Notes: generated by a model from the sequence alone, not told the origin. A stretch of DNA of 39,793 bases from Tychonema bourrellyi FEM_GT703 (GCF_002412335.2 NZ_NXIB02000021.1:1-39793), one strand, 5' to 3'; numbered from the stretch's first letter, positions 16,545-23,921 are shown. Made by a program: numbers and translations.

Positions 16545-17429
16545 ATGCTTACCGAGTTCGATCGCCCAACCGAATCCACACTGCTAGCCATCGTCAGGCT
16601 TTTGAGATGGGACAAGCCAGCAGGACGGCTAATTTTAATGATTCCAGCCCTGTGGGCCGTTTTTTTAGCCGCTCACGGGAGGCCAAGCGCAGTCTTGGTG
16701 GGCGTGATTGTGTTGGGCACCTTAGCCACCAGTGCGGCTGGATGCGTGATCAACGACTTGTGGGATCGCGATATTGACCCGGAAGTAGAAAGAACGCGAT
16801 CGCGCCCCCTAGCATCCCGCGCCCTGAAAGTGCAAACTGCGATCGGAGTTGCTTTAATTTCCTTTGCTTGCGCCGCCATTCTCGCATTTTATCTCAATCC
16901 ATTAAGTTTTTGGCTGTGCGTCGCCGCCGTACCAGTAATTATCTGCTATCCCCTAGCAAAAAGATTTTTTCCAGTGCCACAATTAGTATTATCAATCGCC
17001 TGGGGATTTGCCGTTTTAATTGGTTGGAGTGCGACGGTTGGGAAGCTAGAATTAGCCACTTGGTTGCTGTGGGGTGCTGTGGTGCTATGGACTCTGGGAT
17101 TTGATACAGTTTATGCGATGAGCGACAGGGAAGATGACTTGCGTTTGGGCGTGAATTCCAGCGCTATTTTTTTCGGGGATAATGCGGCTAATGCTGTAGG
17201 TTTTTTCTTTGTAGCTACAGTCGGTTTGTTGGCGGCAATAGGGATTAATTTGCACTTGCATATTGGGTTTTGGATTGCAATTTTGGGGGCGGCGATTCTG
17301 TGGTTCTTGCAGTACAGTCAACTGCGAAATGCGGATATTCATAGGCCTGTTTATGGTCAAATTTTTCGCCAAAATGTTTGGGTTGGTTTTGTCATATTGG
17401 CGGGGATGATTGTTGGGGAGATTTTTTAG
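16545..17429 (+). CDS. ubiA: 4-hydroxybenzoate polyprenyltransferase (UbiA family, plastoquinone pathway)
   Basis: An integral-membrane prenyltransferase that attaches the polyprenyl (solanesyl in cyanobacteria) tail to 4-hydroxybenzoate. Both aspartate-rich motifs are present: NDLWDRDIDPEVERTRSRP near residue 70 and YAMSDREDDLRLG near 190. Eight or so hydrophobic helices follow the family plan, and 294 aa is standard. With ubiX at the other end of region 1, two plastoquinone-pathway genes are in the window but not adjacent. The start at 16545 follows an AT-rich leader without a strong Shine-Dalgarno. Confidence 0.95.
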   Translation: MLTEFDRPTESTLLAIVRLLRWDKPAGRLILMIPALWAVFLAAHGRPSAVLVGVIVLGTLATSAAGCVINDLWDRDIDPEVERTRSRPLASRALKVQTAIGVALISFACAAILAFYLNPLSFWLCVAAVPVIICYPLAKRFFPVPQLVLSIAWGFAVLIGWSATVGKLELATWLLWGAVVLWTLGFDTVYAMSDREDDLRLGVNSSAIFFGDNAANAVGFFFVATVGLLAAIGINLHLHIGFWIAILGAAILWFLQYSQLRNADIHRPVYGQIFRQNVWVGFVILAGMIVGEIF

Positions 17430-17498
17430 CTGACTTGGGGTTGGAAACCGCGAATGGGGCCCCAGAAACCGGGTTTCTGTCTCAATATCTCTCGGATA

Positions 17499-17832
17499 TA
17501 TAGCAATCCTAAATCATTTGCGTAATTATTGTAGGGGCTCTTGGCCCCGTGGTTGCCCGATAGATATGGGGTAGGCACGGGGCATAGGTGTCAACTTAAG
17601 CCTGAAAGCCTTGGTATCTCTAGTTTATATCCTAGTCCAGATCCCCATAAATCCCCCTTAAGAAGGGGGACTTTGATCGGACTCTTGTCCCCCCCTTCTT
17701 AAGGGGGGCTAGGGGGGATCTAGGCTTAATAGTCAAACAGCAGTCTCTGACTGGGTTTGACATTAAGTTGACACCAATGGGCACGGGGGCACTACCCCTA
17801 CAAATTTATCTGAATCATTTAGGATTGCTATA
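17499..17832. mobile_element. TATAGCAATCCTAAATCA-ended element (family B copy 1) carrying family A copy 2
   Basis: The arms TATAGCAATCCTAAATCA and TCATTTAGGATTGCTATA match with one mismatch. A second copy with the same ends at 38348-38450 is only about 103 bp long; this one is 334 bp because a family A element sits inside it. TGTAGGGG/CCCCTAC near the junctions forms a further inner pair. Confidence 0.75.
17575..17787. mobile_element. MITE-like element, family A copy 2
   Basis: It starts GCACGGGGCATAGGTGTCAA and ends TTGACACCAATGGGCACGGG. The interior (CAGATCCCCATAAATCCC, then the CCTTAAGAAGGGGGACTTTG hairpin) matches copies 1 and 3. This copy lacks the family D insertion and so shows the uninterrupted form. 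Confidence 0.85.
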
Positions 17833-17878
17833 TCCACGATTTTTCAGAGAAACCGGGTTTTTTTGAGTAAGTCCTATA

Positions 17879-18919
17879 TTAAAATGTTTCTGTGACGCTG
17901 GCATCTCCCAGAAGGAGTTTAAGACTAAATCCTTCTCCAGGCTCCAGGCTAAAGGTGACTAAAACAGCGTTATCTGTACTGCCAGTTTGTTTGTGCAATT
18001 GAGGAATCGGATTGCCCAATTCATCTAACACGGTTATTTGTAAACCAACTGGCAGGTAAACTGCATCGCCTGATGGCTCGATCCATATTTTAGTGTCAAT
18101 TTCTTCGTCTTGTGGTGTCAGTTCAACCGTCAAATTAACGGATTGATTTGCACCCAAATTAATCCGTTTTGCTCTTTCTACAGATTCTAATTTTTCTGGG
18201 TTGGGCGATCGCGATCGGTTTCGTTGACTGCGAGTCAATATCAACGCTACTGGCTGATAGCCTTCACCAAAGAGATTTTCATACATTTGTCTCACATAAA
18301 TTAGCACCGAATCCTGGGTAATTTGCCTTAAATCGCTAACGCTCACTTTTAATAATTCGTCTAGGCGACCCGATCTGTACAGTTCTTCTATGCGATCGTA
18401 TTCCGAGCGATCGCTTTCAAAAGCCAGCAATGTACTGCCTGATTCTATTTTCTGTACTATCAAAGGTTTTTCGATAACTGATCCGAGGCGGTTTACAATT
18501 GCTTGTAATTGGAAATTGTCTGGATTGTCAAGTTCGATCGTAATCCGCCACCAAACCTTTTCGGTTTCTCTACGCCCTTGAGAAGAGTCCCTTTTGAATC
18601 CTCGTTCTGCTAATTGATTAGGAATATCGATTAATTCAATATCCACAGACTGCTCGTATTTGAGAAGATTTCTCAGATATTTATAAAGACGATCGGATAA
18701 CTCATTTTTGGTTTGACCGTAACTTTTATTATAAATAATTGCAATTTCTGAGGATTTTTTGCGAGCAAGTATGCCGTGTAGATTGTCTTTATCGTTGGGA
18801 GTAATGCTTTGGGCTTTTTCTATTTGCTTGTAATTTTGTTTTGCTTGACCCAAAGCTTTGTATAGGTCTTCTAGATGCCAGTTTTTTTCTGCTAATTCTT
18901 CCAATTCTTTTCTGTTCAT
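17879..18919 (-). CDS. HTH-like domain plus DUF1822 C-terminal protein
   Basis: A three-part protein. Residues 1-90 are helical (KELEELAEKNWHLEDLYKAL ... SSEIAIIYNKSYGQTKNELS) and look like a winged-helix or helix-turn-helix segment. Residues about 120-200 (VWWRITIELDNPDNFQLQAI ... LIVQKIESGSTLLAFES ... LYRSGRLDELL) resemble small effector-associated domains of cyanobacterial signalling proteins. The C-terminus (VYLPVGLQITVLDELGNPIP ... LEPGEGFSLKLLLGDASVTE) is the typical end of DUF1822 proteins, which often accompany sigma-like genes in Oscillatoriales. I chose the ATG at 18919; the frame opens at 18976. A 6-2-6 palindrome (ATGACACCTGTCAT, 18963-18976) just upstream could be an operator. 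Function unknown. Confidence 0.7.
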   Translation of the reverse strand: MNRKELEELAEKNWHLEDLYKALGQAKQNYKQIEKAQSITPNDKDNLHGILARKKSSEIAIIYNKSYGQTKNELSDRLYKYLRNLLKYEQSVDIELIDIPNQLAERGFKRDSSQGRRETEKVWWRITIELDNPDNFQLQAIVNRLGSVIEKPLIVQKIESGSTLLAFESDRSEYDRIEELYRSGRLDELLKVSVSDLRQITQDSVLIYVRQMYENLFGEGYQPVALILTRSQRNRSRSPNPEKLESVERAKRINLGANQSVNLTVELTPQDEEIDTKIWIEPSGDAVYLPVGLQITVLDELGNPIPQLHKQTGSTDNAVLVTFSLEPGEGFSLKLLLGDASVTETF

Positions 18920-18962
18920 GTCAGCGGCTCTGTAAAAAAATAAGTTGAATTTTCCAAAAAGT

Positions 18963-18976
18963 ATGACACCTGTCAT
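18963..18976. promoter_or_regulatory. Candidate operator palindrome
   Basis: ATGACACCTGTCAT has perfect 6-base arms around a 2-base centre, followed at once by a partial repeat (GTCATAT). It lies between the DUF1822 gene and the divergent small secreted peptide gene. Its role is inferred from position alone. Confidence 0.3.
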
Positions 18977-19053
18977 ATCCCGTCATATCGCAAGTAATAT
19001 TCATGCCTCCCTAATCTAGCGATCATAAATCTAGTGGAGTTGGAGACAAGAGT

Positions 19054-19236
19054 ATGAATTGCAAAGTATTGATTTCACCCCTCCTCATCTGCTCGATCGC
19101 GATCGGGAATGTAACTTTGGTACTAGCCGCAGTTTCAGGTGCTTCCATCGCTCGCATCGCCTTTGGGTCAACCACCAATCAAATCATACCCCGAATTTGT
19201 ATCGATCAAGATGGCAATGAATACCCATGTCCTTGA
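19054..19236 (+). CDS. Short secreted peptide, hypothetical
   Basis: Sixty residues. A signal peptide is likely: MNCKVLISPLLICSIAIGNV with cleavage after LAA or AVS, leaving about 34 residues ending ICIDQDGNEYPCP with two cysteines. GGAG and GGAGAC are placed 9-15 bases before the ATG. It is divergent from the DUF1822 gene with 134 bp between starts. No family is recognised, so it could be a fortuitous frame, but the leader peptide and ribosome site favour a real gene. Confidence 0.5.
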   Translation: MNCKVLISPLLICSIAIGNVTLVLAAVSGASIARIAFGSTTNQIIPRICIDQDGNEYPCP

Positions 19237-19264
19237 TTAATTAGTCATGGACTCATGGGGGATC

Positions 19265-19417
19265 AGAAACCGGGTTTTTCTAAGAAAATACACAGTTTGC
19301 AGCCCGCAAATTTAGTCAAAAACCCGGTTTCTTTAGTCAGAGTGCGATCGCACTTAAGTAAATCCACCTAAAAAACAAAATTCCCCGATACCCGACTTCT
19401 GTAAGAATTCGGGTATC
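19265..19417. repeat. Inverted repeats downstream of the small peptide gene
   Basis: AGAAACCGGGTTTTT (19265-19279) pairs with AAAAACCCGGTTTCT (19318-19332), 15 of 15. A second hairpin, GATACCCGACTTC with GAATTCGGGTATC, spans 19387-19417. Both lie between the stops of a plus-strand and a minus-strand gene and could terminate either transcript. The first belongs to the same family as the motifs at 17464 and 17848. Confidence 0.65.
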
Positions 19418-19466
19418 TCACCGCGCGATTCCCTACGGGATAGCTACGCACGCGCGTACTTTACCT

Positions 19467-20384
19467 TTAATTAGAACCAGCTATTTGCTTCAGACGCTGA
19501 CGAGCCTTACCCATGTAAAAATCTTCATCTGGTCGATCGCACTTACCATATTCCAGACAGTTTTTCCAAGCTTTCACAACTTCTGCATGATTGCCCAGAT
19601 TTTCTTGCACTTGGGCCATGATACCATAAGTTAAACCCCGAATACTGTCTAGTTTAACAGCATCTTGCAACTTAACCAAAGCTTCTTCATAGCGTCCTTG
19701 TTCCTTCCAAGCCCAAGCAAGATAAGTTAACAACCCTGCTTTGACTATTTTGTCATGCTTAACTTTCTCCGTTTCCACCAGTTTTAAACCTAGCCCAATT
19801 TTTTCAACGGATTTCCGCAAATCTTTATATTCAATGATATACAAACGGCCCAACTTGCAGTAAGCAGCAGCAAAGCCACGGAATGCTGCATCCTGATACA
19901 GTGCCATCGCCCGATCGACTATGCCCGCTTCTTCATACATCAATGCCTGATTGTAGTAAGTTGCTGCATTATCTGGGTTAATTTTAAGAGCAAGCTCGAA
20001 CTCCTTTCTAGCTGCGACGAATTCGCCAGCTTGTTTTAATTTCAACCCTCGATTGTTAGCATCCCTCGCCGCATCAAAAAAACTCATTTCTCTTGCTGGT
20101 GCTTCCGGGCGCGATCGCTTCTTGATTGCTTCTTCCATCGCCAGCTTGGATGTTTTTTTAGTAACTTTTTTCCCTTCTCCAATCACCTCTGATACTAAAG
20201 CCCATAAACCCTGAGCCAGCCTTCTCTCGACATAATTAGGGCTATAGCCAGAAATGTTCATATCCGCATAATCCACATCCAGCCAGCTTAGACGAATAAT
20301 CTCTTTCTGTGCAAAATCCAGCGACTTGCCTTTCTTTTCCAAAACCCACTCATCCAACAGGCTTAACATTTTTTCAACTTCCAT
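19467..20384 (-). CDS. vMAP-M0-like N-terminal HTH plus tetratricopeptide-repeat protein
   Basis: Residues 1-90 (VEKMLSLLDEWVLEKKGKSL, IIRLSWLDVDYADMNISGYS, YVERRLAQGLWALVSEVIGE) match the pattern of the N-terminal HTH domain that cyanobacteria put on MoxR/vWA- and AAA-type conflict and signalling proteins: two helices, then a Tyr-Ser-Pro-x-Tyr step and an LWxLLSE-type helix. The rest is TPR: ANNRGLKLKQAGEFVAARKE, FELALKINPDNAATYYNQAL and YLAWAWKEQGRYEEALVKLQ are clear repeats. No enzyme domain is fused, which makes it a probable adaptor (inference). GGGGA stands five bases before the ATG at 20384; the frame's own first codon is a TTG at 20396. Confidence 0.75.
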   Translation of the reverse strand: MEVEKMLSLLDEWVLEKKGKSLDFAQKEIIRLSWLDVDYADMNISGYSPNYVERRLAQGLWALVSEVIGEGKKVTKKTSKLAMEEAIKKRSRPEAPAREMSFFDAARDANNRGLKLKQAGEFVAARKEFELALKINPDNAATYYNQALMYEEAGIVDRAMALYQDAAFRGFAAAYCKLGRLYIIEYKDLRKSVEKIGLGLKLVETEKVKHDKIVKAGLLTYLAWAWKEQGRYEEALVKLQDAVKLDSIRGLTYGIMAQVQENLGNHAEVVKAWKNCLEYGKCDRPDEDFYMGKARQRLKQIAGSN

Positions 20385-20670
20385 TGCTTTCCCCAATTAC
20401 TCTATTTTTTGGGTAATTATAAAATATTTTTTGTGATTTTTGTGAGTTTTTCATAAAAGTTGTGAACTTTGTATGTGAATTTTAGCATTGTTTTGATTAA
20501 AGAACTACTAGAAAATGTGTAGAAGTAACGAGCTGTACAAAACTAGGTGTAGGTTAACTGTCCTTATTTTACCTAAAGCCTTCGAGTTAGTTAAATCGTT
20601 TTTCATCTCTACTAACTTAGCCCAAAGTTTTCACAGTTTTACATAGGGTACATTTACTAAAAGGGTGATT

Positions 20671-21390
20671 ATGGAGCGCATAGATGAATTGAGGTTAAAA
20701 CTGGAAAAATATTCCGATCGCACTCCCAAAGACGAGCTGTTATGTCAGCTAATTTTAAATATCTGCTCGCTATCACGGGATAGTCCCCAGCGTCGAAGAT
20801 TGATGAATCGGTTATTGCAGCAACTGCAACGCTTACCAAAATTGTTAAAAAGTTCTCATTTATTTTATTATGAAGCCGTTAATAAAACTTGGGAATGGTT
20901 AGACAATAATCTTCACAATTTCGACCCGCGACTTTCTCCGATTCAAGACAGTCTCCTGATTTGGATTAACTGTCATCTCAAATATCGAATTTACGATTTA
21001 TATGCTAAAAAGAATCAAAATATTTTTCCCTTAGATTTAGAATTTTTAGAACGCAGCGGATTCTACAACGACTGTTTGGATGCTCAAATTGAACAGATTG
21101 AAAGACAAGAAAAACAAGCTTTAGCACGGGAAATCGCCAAATACTTCGATCGCGATCCAGAACAAAAACTGCGGCGCTGCCATCCTCAAAACCGTCCCGA
21201 CTGCAACTGTCAATTTATTGTTCAAAGATTGTTTTTCCAGCCGTCGCCAGAAAAAATGGCGACCATCGCCAGACAGTTGAATATCAATACGCAGACTATT
21301 CGTTCTTTTTGGAAACGGAAAGGATTGTCAAAAGTGCAAGCCATCGCCCGACAAATTGCTCAAAAAAACTCTGATGTCATGTCTGGATAA
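20671..21390 (+). CDS. Sigma-70-like (ECF-type) transcription factor, cyanobacterial
   Basis: A 239-residue protein with an N-terminal helical part (LLCQLILNICSLSRDSPQRR, then FYYEAVNKTWEWLDNNL and FDPRLSPIQDSLLIWINCHL) resembling sigma region 2, and a C-terminal HTH (MATIARQLNINTQTIRSFWK) resembling region 4. A cysteine-bearing insert (CHPQNRPDCNCQ) separates the two. This type of sigma-like gene is often next to DUF1822 genes in Oscillatoriales, and a DUF1822-tailed gene lies 1.7 kb away on the other strand. AAGGGTG precedes the ATG at 20671; a GTG at 20665 is in frame. It could be a degenerate factor, as the -10 recognition helix is not well conserved. Confidence 0.65.
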   Translation: MERIDELRLKLEKYSDRTPKDELLCQLILNICSLSRDSPQRRRLMNRLLQQLQRLPKLLKSSHLFYYEAVNKTWEWLDNNLHNFDPRLSPIQDSLLIWINCHLKYRIYDLYAKKNQNIFPLDLEFLERSGFYNDCLDAQIEQIERQEKQALAREIAKYFDRDPEQKLRRCHPQNRPDCNCQFIVQRLFFQPSPEKMATIARQLNINTQTIRSFWKRKGLSKVQAIARQIAQKNSDVMSG

Positions 21391-21426
21391 AAACTCCGGC
21401 GCACTCCAGATAAATAAGTAGCGACG

Positions 21427-21780
21427 GAAGTTTAGCGAGTCGGCAGTGATAAAATCGACTTGTTGACCCAAGGTGGAGCAGCTATGGGTGCGCCCAGTAG
21501 CTTTAGCCGTGCTGCTGATAGCGCTGCTACTACCTTACAAAATGTCATAACTCAAGTGTTTACCGATGCTAATGGATCATTAGCCGGAAACCAAGCTCTA
21601 GGAATTAATAGCGCTGCTTTAGTTGTGGTTACAACGGCCTCGATCGCAGGTACTTACCTTGTGATTAATGATGGTACTGCTGGTTTTCAGGCGAGTAACG
21701 ATTTAGTTATCAACTTAACCGGATCTACCGGGACGTTACCCGCTTTGGGCACTATTCCCGTTACCAATTTCTTTATCTAA
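21427..21780 (+). pseudogene. C-terminal fragment of a bluetail-domain surface protein
   Basis: From about 21448 the frame reads GSDKIDLLTQGGA, then YLVINDGTAGFQASNDLVIN and LTGSTGTLPALGTIPVTNFF, the closing part of the bluetail domain found at the C-terminus of large cyanobacterial RTX/calcium-binding surface proteins. The frame is closed upstream by a TAG near 21433, and the large N-terminal part is missing. A TTG at 21460 or the ATG at 21484 could be used, but a 106-residue tail alone is unlikely to work. It is best read as a relic. Confidence 0.7.
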
Positions 21781-21867
21781 CAATAACCTCAAGGATTGGC
21801 GCTGCATTATATAAGGATGATCGGTCAATCCAAATTGGAAAAAGTAGCGAAGAAACCAGGTTTTGAG

Positions 21868-21903
21868 AAAGTCCGACAGGGAATTAATTCCCTGTCGGAC
21901 TTT
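21868..21903. terminator. Perfect 36-nt palindrome, terminator-like
   Basis: AAAGTCCGACAGGGAATT is followed immediately by its exact reverse complement. The stem is long and GC-bearing, with only a short TTTGTTTG tail after it. It follows the bluetail fragment on the plus strand, so it may be the original terminator of that gene, or a repeat hairpin. Confidence 0.55.
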
Positions 21904-21950
21904 GTTTGTATAGCCATTGTGACTGTTGAGGGTGCAGAATCTGGGTTATT

Positions 21951-22029
21951 GCATCCGCGTTAATCTGCGTCCATCTGCGGTCAAAAAAGAGCGATCGCCC
22001 TTTCTAATAATTCAGAAGGGCGATCGCCC
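21951..22029 (+). repeat. 79-bp direct repeat, left copy (flanks MazEF-like cassette)
   Basis: It contains TCTGCGTCCATCTGCGGTC and then two HIP1 palindromes around CTTTCTAATAATTCAGAAGG. The right copy at 22729-22807 has the same length with three mismatches. The two copies bracket the first toxin-antitoxin pair. Confidence 0.85.
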
Positions 22030-22112
22030 TTATTTTGCATTCAACTCACAAAAAATTGTCATTTCAGCCAATTATTGCTAAAATTATCCCAAAATACTAT
22101 TCTGATTAGCCA

Positions 22113-22334
22113 ATGAGCAACATCTCTATCAGCTTGCCAGATGACTTACTCACATACGTCAATCAAAAAGCGCGAAACCCCAGTGCTTTGATAGAATCTC
22201 TCTTAAAACAATGGCGAAAACAGCAAGAAAACCAAGCTTTAGCAGAAGCTTGCAAGCTAATTGATGAACTAGATTTAGGATGGGATGAGGAATGGCAAGC
22301 TCAAGCGATTACCGACTGGGAAGTATCTGGATAG
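22113..22334 (+). CDS. Putative type II antitoxin (ribbon-helix-helix type) of MazEF-like pair
   Basis: Seventy-three residues. The N-terminus NISISLPDDLLTYVNQKA is the standard strand-helix opening of RHH antitoxins, and the acidic C-terminal tail (ACKLIDELDLGWDEEWQAQA) would bind the toxin. The next gene, a MazF-like toxin, starts 43 bases before this one stops and is in another frame, so translation is coupled. Such antitoxins usually repress their own promoter. Bracketed by 79-bp direct repeats. Confidence 0.85.
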   Translation: MSNISISLPDDLLTYVNQKARNPSALIESLLKQWRKQQENQALAEACKLIDELDLGWDEEWQAQAITDWEVSG

Positions 22335-22654
22335 CTAGATTCGATCCGTCGGTAGGAACAGAAATACGGAAAACGCGACCGGCATTAGTGATTTCTGGTA
22401 CGCTTTTTAACGAGCGGCGCAGCAAAATAACAGTTTTACCGTTTACCTCAGCTCGTCCTCACGATACTCGGATTTCTGCTGCTGTGATACTTGTACCCGC
22501 ATCCCCACAAAATGGTTTAAACGCAGACAGTTTGCTAGTCTGTGTCGATCCGATGACTTTCGACAAAACGAGATTAGTACAACAACTCGGTCAATTGGAA
22601 TCGGAACTATTTTCCCAAGCTCAAGAGATTTTACAGCGCTATCTGGAATTATAG
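22292..22654 (+). CDS. MazF/PemK-like endoribonuclease toxin
   Basis: The sequence runs YRLGSIWIARFDPSVGTEIR, then KTRPALVISGTLFN and ITVLPFTSA, then VLVCVD-type strand SLLVCVDPMTFDKTRLVQQL; this is the order of the MazF/PemK barrel with its (K/R)xRPxLVIS motif. MazF-like toxins cleave mRNA in free form and are silenced by the upstream antitoxin. The ATG at 22292 overlaps the antitoxin gene. The last base of the stop codon is also the first base of a HIP1-rich repeat. Confidence 0.88.
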   Translation: MASSSDYRLGSIWIARFDPSVGTEIRKTRPALVISGTLFNERRSKITVLPFTSARPHDTRISAAVILVPASPQNGLNADSLLVCVDPMTFDKTRLVQQLGQLESELFSQAQEILQRYLEL

Positions 22655-22864
22655 CGATCGCCCTTTATCAGGATAATTCAGAAAGGCGATCGCCCGTTTT
22701 ATAATCAATCATAGCGATCGCCCTTCCTGCATCTGCGTTAATCTGCGTCCATCTGCGGTCAAAAAAGATCGATCGCCCTTTCTAATAATCCAGAAGGGCG
22801 ATCGCCCGTTTGATAATCAATCATAGCGATCGCCCTTCCTTTTTGAAGAGCGATCGCCCTTTTT
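22654..22864. repeat. HIP1-rich repeat array containing the right 79-bp direct repeat
   Basis: Seven GCGATCGCC-type sites in about 210 bases, with two near-identical segments built on ATAATCAATCATAGCGATCG and the right copy (22729-22807) of the 79-bp direct repeat. Neighbouring HIP1 sites pair to form hairpins such as AGGGCGATCGCCC. The density is far above the already high genomic level seen elsewhere in the window. Confidence 0.85.
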
Positions 22865-22937
22865 CAACTATCCGAATTGCATCAACTCAGAAGTCATGCT
22901 ATAATTTCGTTATACATTAATTTCACGCTCGATACCC

Positions 22938-23237
22938 TTGGATTATAACTTTGATTGGAATATAGCCAAAGAAAAGCAAAATATTCGCAAGCATCAATTA
23001 AACTTTCGTTTGGCTTCAACTATTTTCCGCGATCCTTATCAATTAACAATCTATGATGAAGAACACAGTCAAGATGAAGATAGATGGATTACCATAGGTT
23101 TAGATGAAACAGGCATTTTCAGGCTTGTTGTTCATACTTTTGAACAAACTGATAGCTCCTCCTGCATCATTCGGATTATTTCCGCTCGGAAAGCTACTTT
23201 CACTGAAACACAATATTATCAAGAGAGAAAATTATGA
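22938..23237 (+). CDS. brnT: BrnT-family toxin
   Basis: BrnT is a small RelE-fold RNase. The protein begins DYNFDWNIAKEKQNIRKHQL, the usual BrnT opening (F-x-W-D/N-x-x-K), continues with FRLASTIFRDP, and ends with IIRIISARKATFTETQYYQE, the conserved R-I-I-S-A-R-x-A strand. Start is TTG at 22938, since no ATG lies nearby in frame and this places the FxW motif correctly. The antitoxin gene overlaps its stop by 4 bases (ATGA). Confidence 0.87.
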   Translation: MDYNFDWNIAKEKQNIRKHQLNFRLASTIFRDPYQLTIYDEEHSQDEDRWITIGLDETGIFRLVVHTFEQTDSSSCIIRIISARKATFTETQYYQERKL

Positions 23238-23434
23238 AATCAGAGTATGATTTTTCTGCGTCAGAACAAGGCAAGTTTTACCATCCTGATGCTACGTTTC
23301 ATTATCCGATTTATCTCGAAGCTGATGTCGAACAGTTTGTGACTAAAATTGCTGAACATAAAAATATTGACGTTCAAGTTTTAGTCAATGAATGGCTGAG
23401 GAATAACATTAAATTAATTCAAAGTATTGAGTAG
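23234..23434 (+). CDS. brnA: BrnA-family antitoxin
   Basis: Sixty-six residues, starting in the last codons of brnT through an ATGA overlap. The second half (YPIYLEADVEQFVTKIAEHK then NIDVQVLVNEWLRNNIKLIQ) is a ribbon-helix-helix domain as in BrnA, with a strand followed by two helices. The gene order toxin-antitoxin is the BrnTA order. BrnA binds BrnT and represses the operon. Confidence 0.82.
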   Translation: MKSEYDFSASEQGKFYHPDATFHYPIYLEADVEQFVTKIAEHKNIDVQVLVNEWLRNNIKLIQSIE

Positions 23435-23458
23435 GTTAGAAACTCGGTTGCTTTGAGA

Positions 23459-23562
23459 AACTATGAACTTTCAAGAAATAAAGATCGATCGCCCTTTCTC
23501 TCCCAGATTCAAAAAGCCGATCGCCCAGAATTCATCAATCATGGCGATCGCCCCTACCAGTG
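23459..23562. repeat. HIP1-rich spacer with a short relic of the next operon's start
   Basis: The segment AAACTATGAACTTTCAAGAA (23458-23477) closely matches AAACTATGAATTTTGAAGAA at 23937-23956, the start of the putative immunity gene. It is followed at once by CGATCGCCCTTTCTCTCCCA and other HIP1 units. Confidence 0.55.
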
Positions 23563-23600
23563 CTCATTTACCCCCACCCAAAATCCAACTTCCCTGAACT

Positions 23601-23921
23601 ATGTCATCAGGTAACATCCTAACAGTCACAGATGTTCTCAATTTCCTTGTCAGTGGAATCGATAAAACTACCCTCGAAACAGAACTCACTACTTCCGGTT
23701 GGATATCCACTCCAGCTAGAGGAGGCTCAAAAAGCGGTGCTGGTACAATTTGGACAAGTCCAGACACTCAATACAGTGTCAGAATTATGACTCAACCTAC
23801 TGGTTCATCCTATGCTCGTGTTTACAATGGCCCAGGAGGAGGCGCACCCGCAGAACAACCCCTAAACGCATCAGGAAAACCAGGAAGTCGTGCAGATACC
23901 CACTTTATTTTGCTCCCTTAA
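23601..23921 (+). CDS. Putative orphan polymorphic-toxin domain
   Basis: Of 106 residues, the C-terminal 60 look like the toxin tip of RHS/filamentous-haemagglutinin proteins: a glycine-rich GGSKSGAGTIWTSPDT, then YSVRIMTQPTGSSYARVYNG, then a PLNASGKPGSRADTHF close. The N-terminal 45 residues (VTDVLNFLVSGIDKTTLETE then LTTSGW) may be the linker helix. There is no signal peptide or delivery domain, so it is either an orphan toxin cassette or an intracellular toxin. A putative immunity gene follows after 20 bases. I cannot name the exact toxin family, and no catalytic set is certain apart from the arginine and the final His. Confidence 0.6.
   Translation: MSSGNILTVTDVLNFLVSGIDKTTLETELTTSGWISTPARGGSKSGAGTIWTSPDTQYSVRIMTQPTGSSYARVYNGPGGGAPAEQPLNASGKPGSRADTHFILLP

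Larger units (their letters stand above)
17463..17860. repeat. Composite noncoding repeat block downstream of ubiA
   Basis: Three layers of inverted repeats lie inside one another. Outermost is the AGAAACCGGGTTT motif at 17464 and again at 17848. Next is TATAGCAATCCTAAATCA (17499) with its near-complement ending GGATTGCTATA (17832). Innermost is family A copy 2. The block fills the gap between ubiA and the DUF1822 gene; no gene is seen in it. Confidence 0.75.
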
